From Priapulus caudatus (lineage: Eukaryota; Priapulida; Priapulimorpha; Priapulimorphida; Priapulidae), in NCBI RefSeq assembly GCF_000485595.1, contig NW_014577811.1, forward strand, positions 51,538 through 87,393: 35,856 bases of DNA. Direction: 5' to 3'. Positions within the stretch are counted from its first letter, which is position 1. Each line of letters begins with the position of its first letter. The notes under the pieces are model-generated. The model was not told where the DNA came from and did no database searches. It was given only the letters and a program-made list of their open reading frames with translations. Shown one piece after another: positions 1-11,900 of the stretch. The position numbers and the translations under genes are program-made.

Positions 1-20
1 CCACACACGCGCTTTTTCGT
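1..20 (+). repeat. Clipped end of a GGCCCGTCTCCACACACG-type terminal repeat
   Basis: The window opens with CCACACACGCGC, the inner part of the terminal motif GGCCCGTCTCCACACACGCG seen at 22776, 29590 and (slightly diverged) 16649. The first bases of the motif would lie before the window. Only a short match supports this, so it may be chance similarity. Confidence 0.3.
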
Positions 21-1979
21 ATCTCACCCAACTAGAGGGCAAACAAACCTGTACCTTCCACTGATGCATTGGGTGCCAGATCGCGAAATCCAGGCCTCAC
101 CTCGCAACAGCGATTTGTACTCCATCAATGGCAGACAACGCAAGCTAAACTTGTTCTGAGAGCCTCTTCATGCCTTAATCAGCGTGTCTACTCAAGGCAC
201 GAGCATGGAGATGCTGATGTTCGATGAAGAACGCGAGGCTATTCTCTCAGTATTGCACAAGATTCGTCATGCAGTCTCCAAATAGGAAAATTCAGCTTTA
301 CGCACAAAAATGTTGGCGTCGGAATGGACTATCCACCAAGCCACACGTTCAAAGACGATGTTAACTCTTCCACAAGGCTGGGCATGTATAAATTACAGTC
401 AAGTTCAACGGTGTGGACACAACCTAGCAAGCATGGTGCTGTGATAACCTTACGAAAGGCGGGTAACTTCCCATTACCGCCAAACTTGTTGAAGGCAAGT
501 TTCTTGAAAATTTTTCGTCGATAGACATCGCATCATAGAAGAGAACGGCTAAGTATGGTCAGGGAACTGTTCATTGCTCAGTTAGTTGCCTTACACACGA
601 GAGCATGGGGTACATCGATCGTATCAGCAGTAGCCAGGAGCTCGACGACTGGGAGATGGCCTTGAGACGGTCAATCAAGGCATATGACGAAACGCTACAT
701 AGGCAGCTGAAATGTGCCACCAGACTGTGATTGAGATATCGGTGCCCACTACCCATTTTCACAGAACATTGTGAATTAATGAAGCGAAGCTACTAACAGG
801 CACCGCAACAGCTACTGGCAAAAACGAGCATAACAACAAAAGATGTTGCATGGTTCTAGTCAGCACTACGAGCAGTCCACAGCAACAGTTCTGCGTGGAC
901 ATGCTTCATATCAACGCAAATCGCAAGACAACAAGACACGACGACAATGGGTTTACTGCAATCATCAACGCCCAGCAATGAGAGGGAATACCTTATGGAC
1001 CGGTCATAGGTCGTGCGCTGCGATCACACACGAGCTCAACGCTTGGTCACGTCACAGTATATGACGTTCGATGAGAGTAACTGTATGCAAAGGCGAAGGA
1101 ACTTACAGTGGAGAATGCTGACACATTAGGTAGAAGTCTCTTTGTGCGTCTCGGGAGGTTTCCAGCACAATCGCAAGAAACTAATAATGAAAGCATCGGT
1201 GACGAGTCTTATCGCAGTTCCGGTCTACAAAGTATAATATTTCGGAAAGTTCCGTCTAGTGGTGAGAACACAGCAGAAACACATGAGGGGAAATTCGTAC
1301 ACGCCCACCACAGTAAGGCACAATAAGTATTACCAGTGTGTGGAGCGTCGGTCTGGGCCTAATAATGTGGCAATTTCTCAAGCAATGGGCTCGCATAACG
1401 AGACAAATTGTGAGAGGACCTACAACGGACTATCTGAAGAAGTGGCAACGTCATGGATGACGGGATTGATCTTGGATTGGCCAGTATCCAATGATCATCT
1501 GAAAACACTACACGATAAGGAAAAAAAACAACGATGTGAGGGTCTCAGAGAGGAATCCTTCTTCAACTCCATGGAGGAGTACGACAAAAACCTTGTCACC
1601 AACAGGCATCTATACTAGGAGACACTAATATGTAAGAATTGTCTAGCTAGATAATGATCTCATCGTCAACTTTAATCCGACTCTCCAGATACGGACCTGG
1701 GTCGAATTGGCAGTTACTCACACGAAAAAGTACGATTCGACTGGCGTATTGAAGATGATACAGTGGAAAATCTTAGACCCACTAGCGAATCCGACCAAAA
1801 CATCTCAACTCAGCGCTGTGAGGAGAGATATATAGGTCTATGACTGCGTGAATAAAGACAACTAGAAACCTCCCATCCCGTGTTGAATGAGATAGTTTCA
1901 TCGGAGGGTTGAGCTTTGTCGTGAAGTCGTCAGGAACACTTCACTAGCCAATGAGCAATCTGTTTGCGCTCGAGCACGA
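21..1979. other. No recognisable gene or repeat
   Basis: Mixed-composition sequence with only short open frames (longest about 119 codons at 1259-1618, plus strand) whose translations match no family I recognise. Unlike the rest of the window it lacks microsatellites and internal repeats. It could be the decayed 5' part of the retroelement proposed at 1980-2757, but nothing I can see proves that. Confidence 0.4.
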
Positions 1980-2757
1980 GTGAATCAAAGTAGGAAAGTG
2001 GCTGGTGGTTTGATCGCGAATTCAGCGATCAGACAGTTGCATAATGTGATTAGGTGGTGGTCAACATACAATACGAAGGGGCGTAAAGACCGAATCGTTG
2101 AGCGTAGCAATAAACAGTTGCCAGTTGGCATGCCCTTGAAGATTGCGAATATGCCATCGGCCTCCGTAGATGCTCGGGTCGTCTGAGAATAAAGGAAGGG
2201 TAAACAGAGAACTTGTTTCAAGAAGGATAATGAAACATGTTTATTCGAGACATTCCCAATATTCAAAAACACGACACAGAAAGAGACAGTTGAATAATGA
2301 CGTAGTTGACCATGTTTCATAGAAGTCATGAATGGACGTTGTCCGGAGAACAATAAAAGTCTGCTTATAGATACGCTGACGCCATGGAACATGAGAATAG
2401 GATTTCGAGGTGTGTTCGATTCATCTACGGGTGTTGTGCAGCAGAAGTGGTGGTTTATGACACACGGAAAATCTCGCAAAAGTCACACTATGACGAAATG
2501 TGTTACATATGGTGGAAAACATAGAAGAGTGTCATGCAAAAAGTCAAACCATAAAAGCTGAAGAAAATTGTTCCAGCGGATTCTTGTAGCAAAGGAATCG
2601 GGCAGAGATGTTGACCTGAAGAATATTTTGAGTTGCATTGAGCTCACACCAGTACACTCGCATGTGGCAGACACGGGTGCCGAACTCCACGTCTCGACAC
2701 ATTTATGGCATAGCGTTTAGCGCCAAGATCCTAGAGAAGAGCTTAATAAGCCGAAGG
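1980..2757 (+). pseudogene. Possible decayed LTR-retrotransposon Gag/protease fragment
   Basis: One plus-strand frame stays largely open from 1980 to 2718, broken by stops near 2187-2310 and at 2559. Late in the frame (about 2501-2545) there is a Cys/His-rich stretch, CVTYGGKHRRVSC, resembling a degenerate CCHC zinc knuckle but missing the second Cys and one residue. About 40 codons further on (2664-2700) comes ADTGAELHVSTHLW, which resembles the DTGAE active-site motif of retropepsins. Knuckle then protease in one frame is the order expected for Ty3/gypsy-like Gag-Pol. I found no reverse transcriptase, RNase H or integrase motif downstream, and no LTRs. The call rests on two short motifs, one imperfect, so chance is possible. 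Confidence 0.3.
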
Positions 2758-4050
2758 CGTCCATTTCCGTGTCCGCATTATGAGAGACCACATTGTTACC
2801 TTGATCCATAGAAATTCCATGCGTTCAGTGCATTATGGTTCAAGCTAGTTGGAACCATCTGGAGCAAATCTTTGGAGATTTAGTGATGCATTCAATATCT
2901 GTCGGGAGCATTTCAACCAGACTTGTCAAGAAGTGTGTAGTTATTTGATCGGTACCGCAGGACGTCATCAAGTCTGGTAACCGGTCAAACACGAGGCGCA
3001 AATCACTAGACCAACACTATTGAAGGAGTAAGGCGAATGCGTTCATCCGTCGCAAGAATTGACGCGCAGGAGATAATTACACTACCTGCCAAACTGGAAC
3101 AGTTCATGGACTTGCTGAAACAAGCAAATCTCACATGACTTTTCAGCCTAACTGATGACGGAGGCACGGAAAGACCCATTCCAACTCGCAATGCTGATCA
3201 CTGCAAGGGTATGAGGTCTTGCAAGAACAAATCTATGCCGTGTATGCCATATCCAGGAATTCTGCTATGTATACTTTTGCAAGTTCGTCCCACGAGGAGG
3301 CCGATACCGCAGGCATTATCTGACAAATCTCAAGGGCAGCCTGTCGAGTCAGTTATACAGTGATACGTGTAATACGTATTGCAGCGATACTGAATGTATG
3401 GTGCTCTCCCACTTTGCAGGGCAAATCTAAGCTCGCGCACGCTCGCGCGATGAGAGCGGCACGAGACAGCAAAGGCGTCGTACTATAGCTGTTCACACAT
3501 AGAGATGTGTGACCCAACGTTTCCAGGACGAACATAACGCTATTATTGATTAACCCATGCTGTATTTAGAGGGATGTAGATATACTGTCAGTCACACTCT
3601 CAAGTGGACAGGCGAAAAAAAACGGACATCGGAAGTGCTCTTCTCGATAGCATAAGCACAGTGCACCTGCCTTCTCATTACTGTCTTCGGTGACATGGCC
3701 TCCAGCTTTTGTAGATATCTAGCTTAATTACCGGAGTAGTGGAGAGAGATTGCTTTCTGTCGTTTGTGTCCACCAGCTTCTTGAGTGAAAAGAAACAACT
3801 GCAACGAATATCTCTCACATCTCATACTCCGTATGTTTCAAAGGGAACAAGGAGCACGGAAGCGTTCTCCAATTAACTGGGAGAGTCCGTACTCGATAAA
3901 AAAACGATTAACGGTGCACACTGACAGGCAGTGGTTGAATAATAGGAGATGTCCCATTGCCCGATTTAGATCGCAGTCGGGATGGTGATGGTATGAAGAT
4001 GGCCACCACTGGGATCTGATCCCAGTCAGTGTAGACAACCCGCTGCAAAA
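2758..4050. other. Unassigned sequence after the putative protease motif
   Basis: Short broken frames only. I looked for reverse transcriptase (Y-x-D-D) and integrase signatures on the plus strand and saw none. A shift to AT-rich sequence occurs near 4040-4060, which may mark the edge of a distinct block. Confidence 0.35.
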
Positions 4051-5639
4051 GAATTCATCGGCAAATTAAAGTATGTATATTTGGCTAAATGCAACCATTG
4101 TTATCAACAGCCAGATGGTTTCATACAGGGCAAGAACTTGAAATGCAGACAGGGTGCATGTGCATTCACCGAATGGAATATGCCACATCCATCATATGTG
4201 GTCCTATAGAAGTCCAGACTCTGAATTACTCTTAACTTATATAACATCCCCTGAATTATCCATTGTTCCGAGCCAATTCAAGCTAATTGCACTCCATGTT
4301 ATGTTGTATCATTACAGGTAAATAATTCCCAAATGAATAGTTGCTCGATTGAGTATGTCTACTCGTCTTACTCAGGCCGTGGGTGGAGATAAGGCGGTAT
4401 TTATGTGTATGATGTGACATGAGTACTTATATGATTAAATGACAATATCTATGGATTCTTTTTATTTGATTATGGTTGTAGCAGAAATATTTGGGATGGT
4501 TTATTAATGTAACAAAAATGTCAGTAACAAAGATTGATTATGGTTCGACTTATTTTCACTATATGGTCAACATTGTCCTGTCTCCCGGAGAGTAGAACCC
4601 TGAATAATTCATATCTTCTCTGTGACTAATTGAATGATAATATTGCGTCTTTGCCTAGCTCATTCGTGTCTACTGATTGATTACAATGATTCTAGAGAAC
4701 ACTTATTCAATTAGTTTTGTACTACTCGAAGTTGATATATGTGTGCACTGGTTAAGTTAGTCGTTATTTTATATTGACGAATCACTCTCAGATTGTATTT
4801 TCACTTGAGTTTCTGATAAAACCATAGAAATTTCTTTTAGGTTAATATTATATGTTTTTCTCGTCCGCTTGAAGTAATATTAGAGAGAGAATTGTGAACT
4901 GAGAGAGGAAGGTGGTGTAGGTCATTTTATGTTTTCCAACATCAGAGCCCCACACACTTATACTGTTAACATATGTGGCCTATCACGGTAGAACTCAGCA
5001 TAATAAGAGAAAATTGAGATTCATCCTAAGTATAATAATAATATTAGCACGCTCCAGAAGTGGGTGTGGATCAACGTGGCCTCCATAAGTTACTCCCACC
5101 TTCTCTCAAGATTTGACGAGTGTGAACGTGCGCTTGCTGAATTTGTGATCACTCGCTTATTCTGGCCGCGTAGCTCGATTCTTATATATGTTAGATCACG
5201 CGTGAAGTCATCGCGCGTTTAACGCGTGACAAAATGTCTTACCATATCCATTTCTACAACATGATGCTAACTGGTTTTTGGGATGCTATGTGGGTATAGT
5301 ATTAGTGTCTGCGTCTATCGTACTCTAATTAAGTCCTTTAAGTGCTGAAGCTAGGCTTTAGAAAGATTTAACCACGCGCGGACCGCGGCCGCACGCTGGG
5401 AGAGCGGACCTGAAGGTACTAAGTGACAGATCGCCGTCGGTCCCAGGTATCCAGCTGCGCTCCTGCAGTAGTAACTCTTCTGGCCGTCCTAAATAATTCT
5501 TTCCCATTGTCACTAAATATGCGCTTTGCGGTCGCCGCCATCACGTAATATTAGTTAAGGAGGCGAAATGTTCCCCGGTCTCTTTTACACCTCTTGACTG
5601 TGACCGCCCAGCTTCGACATCCCAATTCGTTTTCCGATT
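4051..5639. other. AT-rich intergenic or intronic sequence
   Basis: No long open frame, no recognised repeat and no continuation of the piwi gene. I specifically looked on the minus strand for a counterpart of the PAZ exon at 33652-33784 and found none. A GC-rich patch lies around 5370-5470. Confidence 0.45.
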
Positions 5640-5783
5640 ACCCCCACCCCCACCCACGTCCCGAATATCGTGCCCGTACGTCGAGCGGTTAAGATTTGTG
5701 CCCAACTGTTGACGCACGGACGGATGGACGCACGATCATGCAATTCTACAAGCTGCATCTGACTTCGTCAGATGAGCTACAAA
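5640..5783 (-). repeat. Hairpin-ended dispersed repeat, uninterrupted copy
   Basis: Read on the minus strand it starts with a hairpin (CATCTGAC-GAA-GTCAGATG), then runs through GGGCACAAATCTTAA and CGCTCGACGTACGG to a C/G-run. The same element is split elsewhere: 29490-29589 carries the hairpin half up to TTAA, and 22732-22771 carries the other half up to TTAA. In both split copies the sequence changes at TTAA into the GGCCCGTCTCC transposon end. This copy is therefore an uninterrupted version of the target. It directly abuts the intron base beyond the last exon of piwi copy 1. Confidence 0.7.
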
Positions 5784-5790
5784 TACTTGC

Positions 5791-5902
5791 CGTTTTATAG
5801 TATTCGTTGTAGGTTACGGCTGTACCATCTTTCTTAGGAAAAGTACTGCTGGGATTTTCGTTCCACTCGATATCATCTATGGTGTAAGTTTTGTTGTTGT
5901 AC
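5791..5902 (-). CDS. piwi: piwi copy 1, exon 8 (PAZ core) with GC donor
   Basis: This 112-nt exon begins at TCCTAG|G and encodes [19 protein letters not shown]-x-x-KDGT and YNEYYKT, the PAZ core of PIWI proteins. It ends ACG|GCAAGT, a GC rather than GT donor. Copy 2 has the same GC donor, and there the next exon (33784) begins in the matching phase with a plausible PIWI continuation, which supports the boundary. No following exon for copy 1 is present. Confidence 0.88.
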
Positions 5903-8900
5903 CTAGGACAATAAGATGACAACATAGTCATGATTCCCTTAACTTTACCATCATAATTGATTAAATCGTGATTAATTAGTTATGTCAACACATACACAAG
6001 TTGTCATACACAAGTACAGACTAATATTTTAAGAACAAATGTTTCTAACTTCATGACCACTTATTTTTTAACACAATCTTCTTGGCAGGAGAAAAGCCTA
6101 CAGGTAGTGTCAGCCATTTATTGCTGTGGATATCTTTCTATTTTCACGATCACCATGGCATAACTTTCAATTTGTGCCATTTGTGTGTTGCCACTATTAA
6201 TGTCTATGATAATATAAGTCTATTGATCAGGTTAAGTACGTATTGGTCTTACTTCGTGAGTACAATGCTGCCGATGATCGTGCGGGCACATGACTCTTGA
6301 AAATTGCCCCCCCGCTGGTTCAGCTCATACATGACGTCAAGCACTGGAACATATAGTAAATACCTGATTACAAAGTTAAACAGATTTGATGTAGATATTA
6401 AAAAAAAAAACCTCAATGACATGCATGGCAGTCCTACATATTAAAACCAATGACAAGATGATAAAATGTGACACAAAGCACAAGGCTTTCCATCATTTGA
6501 TTGCATTTAAGTTTTTTCTTTTTTTCTGTTTTGACTATCAAGCGATCTTCTTATTAATTTTATACGTTTTGTTAAAATCCATTTAGGAAAAGCTAGGAAA
6601 ACGTGACAGCAACATTGCTATACAATAATGACTTTACAATGAAAATCGAAAACACTTAAAGGAATAATAGGTACAATGATTATGCAATGTTGACGAATGC
6701 TAGAGTAACTGGCACCTTGTGTAGTTAATAAGTACTTAACCTTATAGCCTAACGCGTATTAGTTTGTCCAATATCACTGCTGGTTACATTACAAGCAAGA
6801 CTTGAAATCGGTTGTTGATATTCATTTGCGTGCCGTAAATGTCATCCAGGAGTCAAGCGATAAGTCGCCGATGACATAAACATTTGTGCGGCCCGTATGT
6901 TTTGGATGCCAGATGAAATGGAGGTGTCAGCAGTGTAACCACGGCCACGGACTAAACATGGAAATGGAGTAAAACACACGTACTAATCACGGACACACAT
7001 GGACAGCCCTGACAAAAAGTTCCTTATCCCGAGCGTCAGTGTTTACGAAATTACTGATGATAGCATTGCGTACGGCCGAGCATGCGTGCGAAAATGTCCG
7101 GTGCACTATAAATCTGTACTAAACCCAGTGGTTTGAAACTGCATGGAAACTGTAAACAACTCAGTCAACTGATTTCTTGGACTGCTGATTTCAATTAGAC
7201 ATTTCTTAGTAACCAGCAGTGATATTGGACAAACTAATACGCATTTGGCTATAAGGTAATGTACTTACTAACAACACAAGGTGCCAGTTACTCTAGCATT
7301 CATCAACATTGCATAATCAATGGACCTATTATTCCTTTAAAATAAAATTGCAGGAGACTGAATGTATGCAGCAGGGGGCATGACTACAAAGAACAACGGC
7401 AAACTCACCCGAGTCTATTCTCATGATCTTGTGAGCTATGTCACACTGCAGCATAATGCCACCATCAAACGATCGAATTGCTGTCTGGAACCCTGGCCAG
7501 ATTTCCAACCTGTGATTTGCCTTTTCAATTTTGAGGTCCGGGTTGAAGTAATGCAGACCAACCTTTGTCAGTTTAAGAATTCCCAGCACCCTCCTGCAAA
7601 GTAGTAACCAATGTATATGTAATGCTATGACAGCATAAATTAGTGATGTCACGATCATCGATTATACTCGACCATCGGTTGAACAGTGGCGCGAACCAAG
7701 CGCTTGGTTATCAAAATCCATAATCAATTTCATCAAAAAAATAAATAAATAAATAAAAAAATAAAAAATTCGAAAAAGTGATGAGAATCAGAAATATCAT
7801 CTCTACTATACAAGTTATCCTTTATTAACATACATGTATTATACACACAGTAGTAAACAGTGCAAAACAAACAGTGAACAGGGCTAAACAAGCACATACA
7901 TGCACACGACGTTACGCACACGCAGGCATTCAAAACCCCGAGTAACCGATTGTAACCGATCATCGGTTACTTGGGTCCAACCGATGATCGATTACGAAAT
8001 TACAACCGATTGACAACACTAGCATAAATACACGAAGAAAAAAGCAATATATCCAGCATTAAACCAGTGAGAGCACCGATTAAGCCACCGTTGAAATAAT
8101 TCCAAGCTTCCAAAATATGTACCAGCGTAGCTCGCAGACGAACCGTCGCTATAGGCACTTTCGTACTAACAGCTATCCCATCTTGTCTTGCAGGTGTCGC
8201 GCTACCGCCAACAAACTTACGACTATCACTTTCACATTACCACATTCACAAGCATGGACTCACTTGAAGAGGTTATTGAACACTTGGATGAGCTGGCCAT
8301 CCACCTCCAACACTCCTGTACTCATCTGGAGTTCCCCAACTGGCTTTATGGTTATGCGAATGTTTTCGCCATCCGATTTCCTTTGGGAGAACAGGTCGAA
8401 TGTCTGCAAAAGAGGCAAGGTCACGTTTTACTTTGCCATCAATGCATTTCTATCAAGCCAAACACTATTGCAATTAAACAATAGTTTGATGCATCGTTAC
8501 ATTCCTACTTATGAACTTATGAATGCCACTGGATTCACAGAAATGAACTAGCTGCCACAGGCACTGCAGTAAGCTGCTGAAACATTGCACAACCCTGACA
8601 GTGTGCACAAAAAATATGTATAACTCATAGATAAATTAGTTAAGATATTTTAGAGTTTAAACAGATCACTAACAAACCTCCAACTTTCGAGTCATGTAGA
8701 GAACCATTCCATCAAACAGAATTGGATCGCCGAGTGCTCCTTTTGGTCCGGAGTGCTGGTACACCATACCTAACCTCATCTTTTTATTCTCAATAATGGG
8801 ATTAAAATCCACGTGGTACTGATATAAAACCCAGTTTTTGGCACACTTAATGCTGAAAAAATTTGAGACCAGGCTGCATGGTGCACCACTGGTACCTGAA

Positions 8901-11900
8901 AAAAATTTGTACACAAAAAATGTAATGTGTAACATGTGGAACAACCAAGGAAGAATGGTTACAATTATCAAGTTACATTTCAAAGATTAGTACAAAAAGT
9001 TGATGCAAAAAAATGCATTCTATTCATCGTAGTCTGATAGTCACAAGAGGGTCTGGAATACCGTATCGTTACGAGAAAATTTACCTTTCCAGGGGCTAAT
9101 CTAGCTGCTTAAAATATGGGCACCCGTCGAGAGCGTATCGAGCCTAAAAAAATGTTGGGACCTTTGGCGAGCCGAAAATATTTTTTAGGTATAGGCCTGT
9201 AGATAATTTTATTCAGATAATTGCAGTGTTTCCCCTGGCCAAAAAGGTCTGTGAGGCGGTAAATTTTTGTGTGGTGTGTTTGCGCGTTTCGATGTGCTAC
9301 ACCCTAGCAAACCGAGCAGCGTCGGATTCTCGCCCACAGCGTGCGAGCTTGGCACTCGCCCGCTCGCCAATGTCGAGTGAAAATAATATCGGGCGAGTGA
9401 AAGCTAAAGCTGCCTTGACCATGTTGGCGAGTAAAAATAATTGTCTTAAACTTTAATCAAATGTTGGTTCCTTACGATATATATCCAAACATTGATGAAA
9501 TACAGTTGTAGCGATTGTAAAGGGCGGCTATCCCACGACATCCTCACTTCATATTATCAAAGGTCGCCGAAGAAAGCAGCCAGCGAGAGCGTGCAGCGCC
9601 AGCACGCCGTGGCTGTGTATACGTGCCTGGGAGGCATATTGATTGATGTACGGGGAAGGGGGGGGGGGAGTGCAGGTATGTTTAAAAGTCACGTTGGCCT
9701 TGGTGTTAACAAGTTAATAAAATCGGCGTAACGTGGCGTTCCATTGATGTTTTCCCACTATTGTTTGACAAGCATTTTTGTTTTAAAATGTGGGCGAGTA
9801 CAGATTCCGTTTGGGCGAGTTAACTTATTGACTCACTAGCCCAGTTTGGCGAGTGGTTTTTATTTTAAAGCTCTAACACTAAGCCCAGCTAGGGTTTTTT
9901 TTTAAATGGTGCAATTTGCTGTATTCCAAGCAATTCTGACCACATTGTATGAGACTCTTGAATCTCTTTTTCAAGTTGTCAAAAGTTTCATCAGCGAGGC
10001 GGTGTTTTGGACAAATTTCTGTGTGGCGGCTGAGAATTTGAGCGAGGCGACCAGCCTCGCTCCTGTCAATGCAGGGGAAACACTGAATAGATTATACATC
10101 TTATATGAACATTTTTAATATTATAAAACAGTGCCTACATAACGATAGAAACATGGCGATTTAATTTTCACAATATTCAGAGCTCTGCTAATTTGGGTGG
10201 TTTTATGAATTTTGTCATTTGGGGGTTTTTCTAGAATTCGTAATTTGGGCACCGGTATTCGGCATGAAAAATGGTTTGGATTAGGCCCTGCTTTCCCTCC
10301 ATTTTAAGCAACTTTACGATGCTTCTGTCAATGGTACGTTTGAAAAAGTTAAATCTTAAGACTAATGCTATGACTAACTTTCTGACAATCAGTGTAAAAA
10401 ATACACGGGGGCTCGGGGCGATTTAGGACCCGAAATGCCAAAAAGAGCCCCGCAAATGCCAAAAAGAGCCCCCGGAAATTTGCATAGAATTCAATGCAAA
10501 CCAAATTTTAGAGTGCTATTTTCATGCACGCGAGCTTGAAAAGTAGCCCCCGAAAAATAAATTATATTTTTTCCCCTGCTGACAATGGCGCTCTGATTCA
10601 ATAACACAATAACAGACCTTGTTTATCCGGCATGGTAGACGGACGTAGATCCACTTCCTGGTACATCGAGTAGTTTGAAGCTCCCCCTATACTCATTCCT
10701 TCCATCTCACGCTCCGGTGCGCCAGCTATAACACAATCACAACCAGTGTACCGCATAGCCCACTCATATTCAGGGATGAGATTGGATAATTTAATTTTCA
10801 GCTGAAATTTTAATTAGCAAACAGAGGAGCGAGCAATGCGAGGACCGTAGGTCATTTTAGTAATTTTTTTAAAAGAATGGTGCAATTTGGTGCATTCTAA
10901 GCTATTCTGAACAAATTATAGGAGACTCTTGAATCACCTTTTCAAGTTGTCAAAAGGAACAAACGAACTATAATAGGAAATCAGGGGGCTGAAAATAGGG
11001 CAAGTTTTTTTATTAAATGTCTAGACATAATGATATTTTTCTGTTTCCACCGGTTGCTTGCATTGTTTTACTCAGACATAAGCTGCCTTGCTGCGACCAG
11101 ATTTGAATGAAAAAAACACAATGCGAATGGGACAATCAGTGCATAGTCATGCACAGAACATGCACGCAGCAACATGTAAACCCGGCCCCCAGGCCAGGCA
11201 TGGTCGTTACGTGATCAGCTACCCCAAATGTCTGCCCCTCTACTGCAGCCTGTGAACGAGGATTTTCTTTTCTGGTACGCAAAAACAGATACACTGTATA
11301 CTTCGCTGTCAGTCTACTGTCTACACTCTACAGTCTACAGTCAGGTGCTGTTGAGGGTATATAATTTAAATTGTTACATTGTTACCCCCCTCCCAATTTT
11401 CTCAACGAATTTAGACGTTTCACAAAATCGACCCCTGGGACTTTCAAATCCGCGGATTTCCGCGGATCCGCGGAAGAATCTCATCCCTGCATATTTCACA
11501 CAGCTCTTGCAACTGTTCATTGTTGAGTTGCAACGGTGCCCTGTCTCTACATATAATAGAAACGCACCGTCTAGCATGTAATATTTTGACGTTGCTATGC
11601 AGCTACGCTCCCTCTCCTGAATGTGATGTGAAGTTCTCTGATGGGTGTGTGTCTCTGATGTGCAGTTTAATGTTGGAATATAAAATTTTATTGTCCAGTC
11701 CACAGCCAAAGTTGAAACACTTAAAAAGTAGAACTTCACAGTGCATATTAGGTAAGGAATCTCACTCAATCGATAACTATGTGCGACAATTGTGGGACAC
11801 AAAGGTATTGGAGGCTTTGGATTTTAGGAAAAATGGAAATGAAATCACTTCCTGGCACAGACGCTTGGACGAATGGATACACTAAAATCACTGCCCTCAC

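Larger units (their letters stand above)
9090..10290. mobile_element. Outer TIR element, split by a nested insertion
   Basis: The left end is CAGGGGCTAATC at 9090 and the right end, inverted, is CAGGGCCTAATC at 10290. A 5-bp direct repeat CTTTC flanks it (9085-9089, 10291-10295). Its own sequence is about 340 bp, interrupted by the element at 9224-10085. It lies in the intron between piwi exons 3 and 4. The 5-bp duplication is short and may be chance. Confidence 0.55.

Noticed and set aside
7362-7604. Plus-strand 80-codon frame
   Set aside because: Shadow of piwi exon 6 on the opposite strand.
8117-8551. Plus-strand 144-codon open frame
   Set aside because: It is antisense to piwi exon 5, whose minus-strand reading has splice sites and family motifs.
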